From NCBI GenBank assembly GCA_963665525.1, contig OY762280.1, positions 1,922,001 to 1,986,000 of the forward strand: DNA of 64,000 bases, written 5' to 3'. The translations under genes and the position numbers were made by a program. The notes beneath the pieces are model-generated. The model saw nothing but the letters and a program-made list of their open reading frames with translations. It had not been told where the DNA came from and made no database searches. Below, piece after piece: positions 1 through 9,765 of this stretch. This stretch comes from UBA12077 sp963665525 (GTDB taxonomy: Bacteria > Bacteroidota > Bacteroidia > Bacteroidales > UBA12077). The number at the start of each line of letters is the position of its first letter. The stretch's first letter is position 1.

Positions 1-1
1 A

Positions 2-517
2 CTGGAAACAGAACGAATCATTATAAGACAAATGCAAGAATCTGATATTGATGTAGTATTTGACTTTAATGCATGTGAAGAATCATTAAAGTATATTATC
101 AGAAAGGCCTTTAAAACTAAAGAAGAGGCTAAAGAAAAACTAGATTTCTTTGTTTCGGGCAATAATGACAAAACTGCTTTTTGGTGGGTATTTACTTTAA
201 AAGAAACTGGCGAAAATATAGGATATGGAGGACTATTTGACATCTCGACTGAACATAATAGAGCTGAAATAGGCTATGGATTAATTAAGAAATATTGGCA
301 TAAAGGTTATATGTCGGAAATCATTGATGAAATTATTAAATTTGGTGTATCGAAAGCAAAATTGCATAAAATTTACGGCGTTGTTATTGATGGCAATAAA
401 GCTTCATCGAGGGTTTTAGAAAAAAATGGCTTTGTAAAAGAAGCTCATCTAAAAGCCCACTCATTAAAAGACAACATCTATGTTGATGAAACAATTTATA
501 GTTTGATTAATCATTAA
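2..517 (+). CDS. GNAT-family N-acetyltransferase (RimJ/RimL type), 5' end missing
   Basis: The reading frame is open from the first bases of the window and encodes LETERIIIRQMQESDIDVV, the classical beginning of RimJ/RimL-type acetyltransferases, so the gene starts just upstream of the window and the ATG at 32 is internal. The rest shows GNAT features: the acetyl-CoA-side stretch AEIGYGLIKKYWHKGYMSE and a late N-x-A-S-S-R-V-L-E-K-N-G-F motif. The family transfers acetyl groups from acetyl-CoA to protein N termini or small amines; the substrate cannot be read from sequence. A metallo-beta-lactamase gene follows 27 bases later on the same strand. Confidence 0.85.
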   Translation: METERIIIRQMQESDIDVVFDFNACEESLKYIIRKAFKTKEEAKEKLDFFVSGNNDKTAFWWVFTLKETGENIGYGGLFDISTEHNRAEIGYGLIKKYWHKGYMSEIIDEIIKFGVSKAKLHKIYGVVIDGNKASSRVLEKNGFVKEAHLKAHSLKDNIYVDETIYSLINH

Positions 518-544
518 CATTCGTCTCAATTAAAAAAGAAAATT

Positions 545-1300
545 ATGAGAAAAACAGCAATCTTGATAATCATTATAATTTTAAGTGTTATACAAGTTAA
601 ATCGCAATCCAACCCAGAAATCTGGATAAACGAAAACATTCGCCTGATTCAACTTAAAGACTCTGTTTTTATGCATACTACATGGATAACAAGATCTGAC
701 GGTGAAAGAGGCTATGGTTCAAATGGAATGCTTGTCATTAAAAATGGACAAGCAATTATGGTTGACACACCTGTAGAAGAAGAAAAAACTAAACAACTTA
801 CCGAATATTTAAAAGACTCGCTGGGTGTAAATGTTACAAAGTTTATTGCCGGCCATTATCATATTGACTGTATAGGAGGTTTAAATTATTTAAAATCTAT
901 AGGAGTTGAATCCATAGCTAACTATATGACCATTAATAAATGTAAAGAAATTGACATGCCTGTTCCTAAAATTGCTTTTACTGACTCTTTAAACTTTGAT
1001 TTTAATGGTCTGAAAATACAATGCCGATATTTTGGTGGAGGCCATACTTTTGATAATATTGTTGTTTATGTTTCTGAAAAAAAGGTTCTTTTTGGAGGTT
1101 GTTTAATTAAGTCATTACACGCTAAACGCATTGGTGTTGTTCCTAACGAATCTGTTCTGAGTGAATGGGATTTAACGGTTAAGCATATTATGGAAAATTA
1201 TAAAGGTGAACTAATAGTTATTCCAGGACATGGAGATTATGGTACTGAAGAGCTATTAAATCATACTGTAGACCTTGCTATACAAAAGAAAAATCAATAA
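545..1300 (+). CDS. Subclass B1 metallo-beta-lactamase, CfiA/CcrA-like
   Basis: A 251-residue exported protein with a signal peptide of about 20 residues ending near KSQS. All six zinc-ligand positions of subclass B1 beta-lactamases are visible: H104, H106 and D108 in GHYHIDCIGG, H167 in GGGHTFDN, C186 in FGGCLIKS and H229 in PGHGDYG. The DC pair after the HxH motif, the conserved Lys after C186 and the PGHGDYG end closely recall CfiA (CcrA) of Bacteroides fragilis, a carbapenemase. One difference is visible: the Asn that follows IG in CfiA (BBL position 233) is Val here. Periplasmic beta-lactam hydrolysis is the likely role, but spectrum and expression are unknown. No insertion sequence is seen nearby, so it looks chromosomal. 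Confidence 0.85.
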   Translation: MRKTAILIIIIILSVIQVKSQSNPEIWINENIRLIQLKDSVFMHTTWITRSDGERGYGSNGMLVIKNGQAIMVDTPVEEEKTKQLTEYLKDSLGVNVTKFIAGHYHIDCIGGLNYLKSIGVESIANYMTINKCKEIDMPVPKIAFTDSLNFDFNGLKIQCRYFGGGHTFDNIVVYVSEKKVLFGGCLIKSLHAKRIGVVPNESVLSEWDLTVKHIMENYKGELIVIPGHGDYGTEELLNHTVDLAIQKKNQ

Positions 1301-1316
1301 ACGATGAAATAATCCT

Positions 1317-2648
1317 TTAATTAAATATCAAGCTCAAAATAGTTTTTCCTTTTATTGATAACACTTTTATATACCCATGATGTAATTGCATAATATAACG
1401 CGATAAACTTAATCCGATTCCTGATCCTTCTTTTTTAGTAGAATAAAAAGGAATAAATATCTTATCAAATATTTCTTCAGGAATACCTATTCCGTTATCT
1501 ATAACATCAATCTGTATATCTTCATCAGTATTTACAAATGCTTTAATTTCTATTTTTGGACTTGCAATATGATCTGTAGCCTGTATTGAATTCTTTATCA
1601 AATTCAGCAATACTTGCTCAAGTAATATCTTATCTGCTTCGATTATTAAGGATTCAGGGATTACCTTAAATGAGATGATTTCATCAGTATTCTGTGACTG
1701 AACAATCTTTTTAATAAAATTACTCAGATCAAAACTTGTTTTCGTAATTTTTTTAATTTCAAACAAATCTCTATATTCTGATATAAATTTTTGAAGTGCC
1801 TCACTCCTTTCCTGAATAATATCTAGCCCTTCCATAGTGTCATGAATTAACCTCATTTCTTTTTTATTATGCTCTGAAACAACGATCTTATTTTCATTAA
1901 ACAACTTATTAATTCCTTTCGTTGTTGAAATAATTGGTGAAACAGAATTCATAATTTCGTGCGACAAGTAATAACTCATTTTTTGCCACGATTCATTTTC
2001 ATGAGTATCAAGCGGTTCCTTAATATCTTGAATGGTTACAATCTTTTTAATCTCTTTACCTAACTTAAAACGATAAGCATTGATTAATAATTTTTTATGA
2101 TCAAATTGCGGACCCAGATTATAAATAAGTTTCTCAGAAACTGCTATATTTTTTATATCATCAACGAATTGGTTTTTATCAATGTAACGCTCATTTATTC
2201 CCGGCGACAACATGTTAAAAAGCTTTTTTGCAGAATTATTAATGATATCCATATTTCCATCATTATTTATACACACAACAGCAATATCCATATGATTTAA
2301 CATACTTTCCAAAAAATCATATTTTATCTTATAATCTTTAAGCGTATCTGAAATATTTTGATTTAAAGAACTTAACTTTTTACTAATTCTATTAAATTCT
2401 TTATCCTTAGTAAAGGTTGTTGATAACTCATCGTTGAATTCTAAAGAATCAAAATACTGTTCAAAGTATTTAAATCTGTATCGAATATATCGAATTAAAA
2501 AATACGCCTGAAATACAATAAGAAGTAATAAATTAATAATTACAATAAGATATTTTGAATTAATTATATAGAATGCAAAAACAATAGCTGTAACAACCAA
2601 CAAAACTACTCTTACTATAATATTTAGACTTGTTTTACTTGAGATCAT
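1317..2648 (-). CDS. Membrane sensor histidine kinase, NtrB/ZraS type
   Basis: A 443-residue kinase. Two hydrophobic segments lie in the first 55 residues with almost no loop between them, so there is little periplasmic sensor. A PAS-like region follows (about 110-210), then the phospho-acceptor box SYYLSHEIMNSVSPI near residue 230 and a HATPase domain with N-box LLNLIKNSIQA, G1 DNGIGIP and G2 GSGIGLSL. It overlaps the 3' end of the upstream response-regulator gene by 14 bases, indicating translational coupling and a cognate pair. The signal is unknown; short-loop membrane kinases of this type often sense envelope or membrane state, which is an inference here. Confidence 0.9.
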   Translation of the reverse strand: MISSKTSLNIIVRVVLLVVTAIVFAFYIINSKYLIVIINLLLLIVFQAYFLIRYIRYRFKYFEQYFDSLEFNDELSTTFTKDKEFNRISKKLSSLNQNISDTLKDYKIKYDFLESMLNHMDIAVVCINNDGNMDIINNSAKKLFNMLSPGINERYIDKNQFVDDIKNIAVSEKLIYNLGPQFDHKKLLINAYRFKLGKEIKKIVTIQDIKEPLDTHENESWQKMSYYLSHEIMNSVSPIISTTKGINKLFNENKIVVSEHNKKEMRLIHDTMEGLDIIQERSEALQKFISEYRDLFEIKKITKTSFDLSNFIKKIVQSQNTDEIISFKVIPESLIIEADKILLEQVLLNLIKNSIQATDHIASPKIEIKAFVNTDEDIQIDVIDNGIGIPEEIFDKIFIPFYSTKKEGSGIGLSLSRYIMQLHHGYIKVLSIKGKTILSLIFN

Positions 2649-4005
2649 ATTTTTGTATTTTTCTATACAATGTTTGGCGAATAATTTTTAATTCTTTAGC
2701 TGTAGCCTGAATATTCCATTTATTTCTTTTTAAGGCTGCCTCAATTGATCTTTTTTCAATTTCTTCAAGTGGCATGGGTTTGTTAAAATTTTGATTCTTA
2801 TTATCAACTATATCGAAAGCAAAATCCTTATGAGTAATTAAATTCGATTCGCATAAAATAACTGCTCGTTCTATAGCATGTTTCAGTTCCCTTATATTCC
2901 CAGGCCATGAATATTCATGCAGTAAATGAAGGGCATCGTCTGAAAATTCTAATCCATTCTTGTTATAATGTTTAATAAACTTAAATAAAAAATAATTGGA
3001 TAATTCTTCAATATCTGCTCCCCTTTCTCTTAATGGTGGCGATTCAAGAATAATCGTATTTAAACGATAATATAAATCTTCACGGAAATTACCATTAAGC
3101 ATCATTTGTTTTAAGTTAGCATTGGTAGCAGAAATTACCCTTGTATCAATCGGAATTTGTTTTTCGGCTCCAATGGTTTGTACTTTTTGGTTCTGCAAAG
3201 CTGTTAGTAGTTTCGATTGTAAATTCAAAGGAATATTTCCTATTTCATCTAAAAAGATAGTTCCTTTATCTGCAATAATAAATTTTCCTTTATAATCTGA
3301 TTTGGCATCTGTAAAAGCTCCTTTTTTATGTCCAAAAAGCTCACTTTCGAAGAGCGATTCTGATATTGAACCCAAATCTACATGAACAAAAACATTTCTT
3401 TTTCTGAGTGATTTTCTGTGTATATCACGAGCAATTAATTCCTTTCCTGTACCATGTTCACCTAATATAAGAACATTAGCATCTGTTTTAGCAATTTTCT
3501 CAATTTGATTCTTCAGTTGTATAATCAAATCTGAATTCCCAATAATAGGATCCAAGTTCCGATCAAGATCAGTTTCTAACATTCTGTTAGCATCACCTAA
3601 TTTTTCGTTTTTAAGCTCTGAATGTCGTAATTTAATAGCATTCTTTATAGTTGCAATCAACTGATCGTTATCCCAAGGCTTGGTCATAAAATCGTAAGCA
3701 CCTGCTTTTATTGCTTTTACCGCTAAATCAATATTTCCATAAGCAGTAATGAGAATAATTTTGATATACTGATCAATCTTCAAAATTTCATTGGTCCAAA
3801 ATAGGCCTTCGTTACCGGTATTTTCTTTTGAAACGAAGTTCATATCTAAAATCACCACATCATATTCCTGTGCCAACAAACTTGATTTAATTAACTCCGG
3901 ATTTGAAATAGTTTCTATTTGATTATACTCATGTTTGAGAATAAATCTGAGTGATTTTAAAACACTTACATTATCATCTACTATTAAAATATTGCCATTC
4001 TTCAT
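2635..4005 (-). CDS. Sigma-54-dependent response regulator, NtrC family
   Basis: A 456-residue three-domain activator. Residues 1-120 form a receiver with DVVILDMNF and the K-P-W switch motif. Residues about 150-390 form the AAA+ domain with Walker A GEHGTGKE, Walker B GTIFLDEIG and the sigma-54 contact loop written GAFTDA instead of GAFTGA, a variant I believe is frequent in Bacteroidota. The C terminus carries a Fis-type helix-turn-helix (ATAKELKIIRQTLYRKI). It is encoded upstream of, and overlapping, the sensor kinase, and divergently from an FtsX-family permease that has a sigma-54-like promoter, so that permease is the likely target. Confidence 0.92.
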   Translation of the reverse strand: MKNGNILIVDDNVSVLKSLRFILKHEYNQIETISNPELIKSSLLAQEYDVVILDMNFVSKENTGNEGLFWTNEILKIDQYIKIILITAYGNIDLAVKAIKAGAYDFMTKPWDNDQLIATIKNAIKLRHSELKNEKLGDANRMLETDLDRNLDPIIGNSDLIIQLKNQIEKIAKTDANVLILGEHGTGKELIARDIHRKSLRKRNVFVHVDLGSISESLFESELFGHKKGAFTDAKSDYKGKFIIADKGTIFLDEIGNIPLNLQSKLLTALQNQKVQTIGAEKQIPIDTRVISATNANLKQMMLNGNFREDLYYRLNTIILESPPLRERGADIEELSNYFLFKFIKHYNKNGLEFSDDALHLLHEYSWPGNIRELKHAIERAVILCESNLITHKDFAFDIVDNKNQNFNKPMPLEEIEKRSIEAALKRNKWNIQATAKELKIIRQTLYRKIQKYDLK

Positions 4006-4064
4006 TGATTCAAACTGAATTTATTAGCTAAATAATAACAATATATATCAAATCGCAAATCATG

Positions 4065-4101
4065 TGTATGAATTTGTTACACAGTATGTATGAATCTGTT
4101 A
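4065..4101. promoter_or_regulatory. Paired direct repeats, candidate enhancer for the NtrC-type regulator
   Basis: Two copies of TGTATGAATYTGTTA lie at 4065-4079 and 4087-4101. They differ at one base and start 22 bases apart, about two helical turns. They sit about 56 bases upstream of a sigma-54-like promoter in the divergent region between the regulator gene and the permease gene. That spacing and repetition fit a binding site for a dimeric enhancer-binding protein; the assignment is inference. Confidence 0.5.
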
Positions 4102-4156
4102 TTAAATTTAATTACACAACACATTAATGTGCTGATTAATTGAGCTTTACGTTTTA

Positions 4157-4172
4157 TGGCATTTGATTAGTA
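4157..4172 (+). promoter_or_regulatory. Candidate sigma-54 (-24/-12) promoter
   Basis: TGGCAT at 4157-4162 matches the -24 element. The -12 element, TAGTA at 4168-4172, is a partial match to TTGCA with GT in place of GC; the GG-to-GT spacing is the expected 10 bases. A start about 12 bases downstream would give a leader of roughly 30 nt before the ATG at 4214. The presence of an NtrC-type activator gene next door supports the reading. Confidence 0.45.
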
Positions 4173-4213
4173 CTTGTAATCAAGAATTAATCTTATCTTT
4201 AAAATTATTAATT

Positions 4214-6625
4214 ATGAAAAATCAGTTTTTAAAAATAACATTCAGACAAATAACCCGACATAAGTTATTTTCATTGGTAAATATATTTGGTCTTTCCATT
4301 GGAATTGCAAGTGTTATCTTAATATCATTATGGATAAAAGATGAAAGCAGTTACGATAAATGTTATCCCAATCATGAAAGGATTTTTCGACTCATCCAGG
4401 ATGCATCAATCAAAGACACAAGATTTAAATCAGTTGATCAACATTATAATTCATATGATGGATTACTTGAAAGTTATCCTGAAATAGAAAGTATAGCTCG
4501 ACTATCCAAATCTGTTAACAGTTTTGTAAAGATCGACGACAGAAAATATAATGTAAATCGATTATTTTATGCCGACAACTCAATAAGTCATGTTCTTGGT
4601 TTTGATTTCGTATATGGTACTGGAAACATTGATGAGCCTAACACAGCCATTATAAGTAAACAGAAAGCCAATTTATATTTTGGAACAGCAAATGCTGTTG
4701 GGAAGACATTACTTTTGGAAGGTAAAACTCCTGTCGTTATAACCGGCATATATAAAGATTTACCTTCAAATAATCATATTAAAAGTGATCTATTTGTTTC
4801 AATTAATAATATTGATGAACAAATATTAACCACAATATATACCAACGAACGTTGTTTAATCTATTTTAAGCTTAAACCTGGTATAGCACCTAATGAATTT
4901 GAGGCAAAACTTCCTAAGTTTGTAAAAGACTTTTATGGAAAGCTGATTGAGCGTTTTTTAAATATCACATTTGATGAATTTATTGATGGAGGAAACCACT
5001 ATGATTTAAAGATTCAGGCTATTACAGATATTCATTTTAACAGTCATATCGAGGATGATATTACTCCTCATGGTAATCGTCAGCATATTTATATTCTAGG
5101 CCTGATATCTTTAATCATTTTAATCGTTGCCATTATAAACTTTGTTAATTTATCATCAGCGCGAGCTTTATATCGTGCTAAAGAAGCATCCATTAAAAAA
5201 CTTGTAGGTGCATCGCGTAACTTACTTATTAAACAATTTACAGCAGAAGCTATTATTTATGCAATTATTGCTTTGAATATAGGCTTATTAATCGTAGAAT
5301 TACTGTTACCTATGTTTAATAGGTTTACCGGCAAAACAATTTCTGTAGGATATCTCGAAAATCCTTTAATTATTATTTACTTATTGGGCTTTGGCGTTCT
5401 ATTAGGAATCATTTCAGGTATTTATCCCGCCATATTAATCTCGTCATTTAATCCTCTTTCGGTAATAAAAAATGATCTTAAAAAAGTTAAAGGAGTTTCA
5501 TTCAGAAATTTATTAATTGGTATACAATTTTTTATTTCTTTATCAATTATAACTTGCACACTTGTTATTGGCAAACAACTTAATTACATCAATAATAAAG
5601 ATTGGGGGTTTAATCGCGATAATTTTATTGTATTAAAGGATCTTAGTGCATTAAACAAGCAAGAAGAAATCTTTAAAAAGGAACTCATAGCTAATAGCAA
5701 TATATTGGGTGTAACCTTATCAAGCACATTACCAGGAAAAGAAATTACCGGTCGTACTTATGCAGCTAAAGGTCTTGGTGTGGACGATGCCATAACCATG
5801 GTAAGAACATCTGTGGACTATGATTTTTTAGAAACTTACCAGTTAAATTTGCTTGAAGGACGGTATTTTGCTGAAGATAATATCTCGGATGTTAACAGAC
5901 AAACCGCTATACTTAACCAGTCAGCTGTTAAAGCTTTCGGTTTTGAAAATCCGATTGGTGAGAAATTTTACAGAATCGATTCTGATCATTTAAAAGAAGA
6001 TATTACAATTGTAGGCGTTGTTCAGGATTTCCATTTTCAATCTTTGTTCAATAAAGTTCAGCCATGTATTATCAGACCATACTGGTCGGGAAATAACTAC
6101 ATGTCGATAAAAATAAATAATCAGAATGTGAACGAAACTATTCATTTTATAAACGAAACATGGAATAAATTTACTGAACAACCATTTGAGTATTCCTTTT
6201 TAGATGATGATCTTCAACTATTACATAAAAATGAGCAAAGAAACAAAACCTTGTTTATGATCTTCTCTATATTATCTATCATCGTTTCTTCCTTAGGCTT
6301 ATTTGGTATGACTATCTTTACCATTTCACGCAAAACAAAAGAAGTAGGAATTAGAAAAGCTCTGGGCGCGCCTATTAGTAATATTACTTTCAACCTATTA
6401 AAACAAACCATTACCCTGTTTTCAATAGCAACAATTATTTCGATTCCACTCTGTTATTATTTTATGAATTCATGGCTCAATAATTTTGTTTATAGAATTA
6501 ATCTTGATGCTTGGATTTTTATTTTATCAGTTATTATAGTACTTATAATATCTGTTTCTACAATAATATTTCTTGTTTATAAAGCTGCAAAAGCTAATCC
6601 GGTTAACACTTTACGATACGAATAG
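4214..6625 (+). CDS. MacB/FtsX-type ABC transporter permease
   Basis: About 803 residues: an N-terminal membrane helix (FSLVNIFGLSIGIASVILISL), a long extracytoplasmic MacB-like domain (about 50-270), three helices, a second periplasmic domain and three final helices ending in KAAKANPVNTLRYE. This duplicated FtsX layout is common in Bacteroidota permeases that work with a separate ATPase; no ATPase gene is adjacent. The ATG at 4214 is preferred over an in-frame TTG at 4163, which lies inside the sigma-54-like promoter. The divergent NtrC-type pair probably regulates it. It could export a peptide or lipid or serve envelope stress; the substrate is unknown. Confidence 0.85.
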   Translation: MKNQFLKITFRQITRHKLFSLVNIFGLSIGIASVILISLWIKDESSYDKCYPNHERIFRLIQDASIKDTRFKSVDQHYNSYDGLLESYPEIESIARLSKSVNSFVKIDDRKYNVNRLFYADNSISHVLGFDFVYGTGNIDEPNTAIISKQKANLYFGTANAVGKTLLLEGKTPVVITGIYKDLPSNNHIKSDLFVSINNIDEQILTTIYTNERCLIYFKLKPGIAPNEFEAKLPKFVKDFYGKLIERFLNITFDEFIDGGNHYDLKIQAITDIHFNSHIEDDITPHGNRQHIYILGLISLIILIVAIINFVNLSSARALYRAKEASIKKLVGASRNLLIKQFTAEAIIYAIIALNIGLLIVELLLPMFNRFTGKTISVGYLENPLIIIYLLGFGVLLGIISGIYPAILISSFNPLSVIKNDLKKVKGVSFRNLLIGIQFFISLSIITCTLVIGKQLNYINNKDWGFNRDNFIVLKDLSALNKQEEIFKKELIANSNILGVTLSSTLPGKEITGRTYAAKGLGVDDAITMVRTSVDYDFLETYQLNLLEGRYFAEDNISDVNRQTAILNQSAVKAFGFENPIGEKFYRIDSDHLKEDITIVGVVQDFHFQSLFNKVQPCIIRPYWSGNNYMSIKINNQNVNETIHFINETWNKFTEQPFEYSFLDDDLQLLHKNEQRNKTLFMIFSILSIIVSSLGLFGMTIFTISRKTKEVGIRKALGAPISNITFNLLKQTITLFSIATIISIPLCYYFMNSWLNNFVYRINLDAWIFILSVIIVLIISVSTIIFLVYKAAKANPVNTLRYE

Positions 6626-6643
6626 TATATTATTTCTTATAGT

Positions 6644-6677
6644 ATAACCTTGTTCAGATAGAGCAAGGTTATTTTTT
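6644..6677 (+). terminator. Intrinsic terminator after the permease gene
   Basis: A 9-bp stem (6644-6652 with 6664-6672, core AACCTTG/CAAGGTT) with an 11-base loop is followed by a run of six T, 18 bases after the permease stop codon. Confidence 0.85.
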
Positions 6678-6774
6678 GTTCATCCTTAAGTAAGATCATT
6701 TTTCTTTTTGCAAAATATTTTCTATTTTGTGTACTCGTTAATCCAAAATTATTGATTATTAAAAACATCATCTT

Positions 6775-7152
6775 ATGAAAATATTTAAAACGCTTTTAGT
6801 AATTAGCTTATTTCTAGTTACAACAAACATTTTTGGACAAAAATTACCTGATACTTATGAAGCCATTTTTACTGAACTAATCGACAATATGGATTTAATT
6901 CGTAGTGGCAATTCGCTTAAAAAGGGCAAGCATACCATAACAGTATTTAGTAAAGAAAAGGTTGTTTTACGTACTACTTACGATAAAAAAGTAAAGAACC
7001 TAACTTTTGTAAAAAAAGCGAATGAAGAAAATGAAATGAAATGGGTAGCTTTTAATCAGCTTACCACTGATATGGTTGACAGACACGAAGAAGATTTAAC
7101 TGAAATATTAATGGAAATGCTTGAGCTTTCGAGAAAGAAAGCTGCAGAATAA
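6775..7152 (+). CDS. Small secreted protein of unknown function
   Basis: A 125-residue protein with a clear signal peptide (MKIFKTLLVISLFLVTTNIFGQ). The mature part is highly charged, begins with a predicted helix and ends in an acidic helix rich in Glu, Met and Leu finishing KKAAE. I recognise no family. It has its own intergenic region on both sides, lying between the permease terminator and the CRISPR array, with its stop 48 bases before the first degenerate repeat. It is probably periplasmic. Codon use and start are unremarkable. Confidence 0.7.
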   Translation: MKIFKTLLVISLFLVTTNIFGQKLPDTYEAIFTELIDNMDLIRSGNSLKKGKHTITVFSKEKVVLRTTYDKKVKNLTFVKKANEENEMKWVAFNQLTTDMVDRHEEDLTEILMEMLELSRKKAAE

Positions 7153-7200
7153 GCTTTTTATAATCCTCTAAACATGAACCGTCTTATTAATATTAAAGCG

Positions 7201-9603
7201 GTTTCTTATCCTCTTGAATTTACATCAAACCACAACGGGGTAGTTGTCTACCCCGCGCCTTTTGGTGTTTTTTATGATCTTGAATTTACATCAAACCACA
7301 ACTTTATATTGAAACTCAATTTACCAGGGCTAGTTTTTTATGATCTTGAATTTACATCAAACCACAACTCAGTATCATAATTTACTTCTATTAAAACGTT
7401 TTTTATGATCTTGAATTTACATCAAACCACAACGGATTCCGGCATCGCCTGATAGGCATTGGGTTTTTTATGATCTTGAATTTACATCAAACCACAACTA
7501 TATTTTTCTTATATATCTGTAAGCATTAGTTTTTTATGATCTTGAATTTACATCAAACCACAACTATTTAATGCTTTTGTTTTCTGTGAGTGTTGTTTTT
7601 TATGATCTTGAATTTACATCAAACCACAACATTTCAGTGCCCATATACCACATAGGCTCAGTTTTTTATGATCTTGAATTTACATCAAACCACAACTAAA
7701 GGTGGTTATACCTACCTGAACTGTTTGTTTTTTATGATCTTGAATTTACATCAAACCACAACTTTGCAAGCTAATTCAAATTTTTCTTTGGGTTTTTTAT
7801 GATCTTGAATTTACATCAAACCACAACAGTAGGCAACTGCTGGAACATCAGCGCACGGTTTTTTATGATCTTGAATTTACATCAAACCACAACACTGAAA
7901 TGTCAGTAAATGACGTTATAGAAGTTTTTTATGATCTTGAATTTACATCAAACCACAACAAAACAAAGAACAACATATTCAAAAACATTGTTTTTTATGA
8001 TCTTGAATTTACATCAAACCACAACTGAAAAATGTTTAAAATACCAAGCTTGTTGTTTTTTATGATCTTGAATTTACATCAAACCACAACACCTATTAAT
8101 TCCGTTTCAAATTAAAAGGTGTTTTTTATGATCTTGAATTTACATCAAACCACAACCAGAGAAGATAGAAGGTAATAATAATATAAGTTTTTTATGATCT
8201 TGAATTTACATCAAACCACAACTTAGAGCGAGGAGAGTGCTCAAATACAGAGTTTTTTATGATCTTGAATTTACATCAAACCACAACATAAACACCAATG
8301 ATGAAAAAATACCACGTGTTTTTTATGATCTTGAATTTACATCAAACCACAACATGCAAAAGGATACTTTCAGCAAACGTTTTGTTTTTTATGATCTTGA
8401 ATTTACATCAAACCACAACCTTCAAAGCTCTCAGAATATTTCACCGATAGTTTTTTATGATCTTGAATTTACATCAAACCACAACTAATCTCCGATATAC
8501 GGCAAAATCCAATCAGTTTTTTATGATCTTGAATTTACATCAAACCACAACCCACAAGCCACGATAATTGAACACAACGTGTTTTTTATGATCTTGAATT
8601 TACATCAAACCACAACTATTCTTGCGTTTTGATTAATTCGATATCAGTTTTTTATGATCTTGAATTTACATCAAACCACAACCCTTAGTTAATTGCTGAT
8701 GGGTAGGCAATAGTTTTTTATGATCTTGAATTTACATCAAACCACAACCCATCAAATGAATCTGCTGTTGGTAATCCAGTTTTTTATGATCTTGAATTTA
8801 CATCAAACCACAACTATGGTGAAATTGGTGGATGAAAAGCAAATGTTTTTTATGATCTTGAATTTACATCAAACCACAACTCAGCATGACTAAACTGTTT
8901 CACCAGTTCGGTTTTTTATGATCTTGAATTTACATCAAACCACAACTAAATACAGATGTTGAAAAATTGAGAGAAGTTTTTTATGATCTTGAATTTACAT
9001 CAAACCACAACCATGAATAGTATCAGTCATAGCAAGGTTTAGTTTTTTATGATCTTGAATTTACATCAAACCACAACTTGAGGAGTCATCTGGATTGCGT
9101 GTATTACGTTTTTTATGATCTTGAATTTACATCAAACCACAACTGCAAACTGTTATAAGTTTGTACAAATACCGTTTTTTATGATCTTGAATTTACATCA
9201 AACCACAACTAAAGTAATGTTATTTAATCTTGTTTTGTTGTTTTTTATGATCTTGAATTTACATCAAACCACAACTAGGATTTAATTTTGATGTTGCTAA
9301 TTATGGTTTTTTATGATCTTGAATTTACATCAAACCACAACTTAGAACTAATCTAAAAAACATTGAACAGTTTTTTATGATCTTGAATTTACATCAAACC
9401 ACAACTTATTTTGTCGGGGGCTTGTTTGATTTGGCGTTTTTTATGATCTTGAATTTACATCAAACCACAACCGGGTGTTAAGTATTTATTAATGCGCGAA
9501 AGTTTTTTATGATCTTGAATTTACATCAAACCACAACTCGATGCAATGACTGTTACTGAAAATTTAAGTTTTTTATGATCTTGAATTTACATCAAACCAC
9601 AAC
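7201..9603 (-). CRISPR. Type II-C CRISPR array, 37 repeats and 36 spacers
   Basis: Counting by eye gives 36 identical 36-base repeats plus one degenerate repeat at 7201-7236 with three changes. On the plus strand each starts GTTTTTTATGATC and ends CAAACCACAAC. Spacers are 28-30 bases, mostly 30, so the period is 65-66. The tracrRNA anti-repeat pairs with the strand that begins GTTGTGGTTTGATGTAA, so crRNAs are read from the minus strand, the same direction as cas9, cas1 and cas2. This puts the leader at the cas2 side (9604 onward) and the degenerate repeat at the old, distal end. The last repeat is 9568-9603. The oldest spacer (7237-7266) is a perfect hairpin. No two spacers looked alike. Confidence 0.98.
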
Positions 9604-9765
9604 CTGGGTTTTTATAAGCTATATACAGCCCTGTTTTTAGGATAAAACACAATGTTTTTTTAATACTTATAATCCACAAGAAGTGAATTTGATATTCAAA
9701 ATCATCATTCTGGATCAAGATCTCAGATAAAATTATATCAATATGTCAAAGAACAAGCTAATTTA
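9604..9765 (-). promoter_or_regulatory. CRISPR leader region
   Basis: This 162-base AT-rich stretch lies between the newest repeat and the stop codon of cas2. Its position and the inferred minus-strand transcription make it the leader where new spacers are inserted. I found no clear TAnnTTTG promoter box on the minus strand and no open reading frame, so the start of the precursor crRNA is not resolved; it may be read through from cas2. Confidence 0.6.

Noticed and set aside
4163..4213. TTG start adding 17 residues to the permease
   Set aside because: The added residues have no membrane or conserved character and overlap a likely sigma-54 promoter; the ATG at 4214 starts the conserved region.
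7174..8488. Open frames encoding repeated VFYDLEFTSNHN
   Set aside because: They are translations of the CRISPR repeat on the non-transcribed strand, with spacers between; not proteins.
9604..9765. Second tracrRNA or cas4/csn2 gene near the array
   Set aside because: No anti-repeat and no open frame of suitable size is present; the anti-repeat is at 15718-15733.
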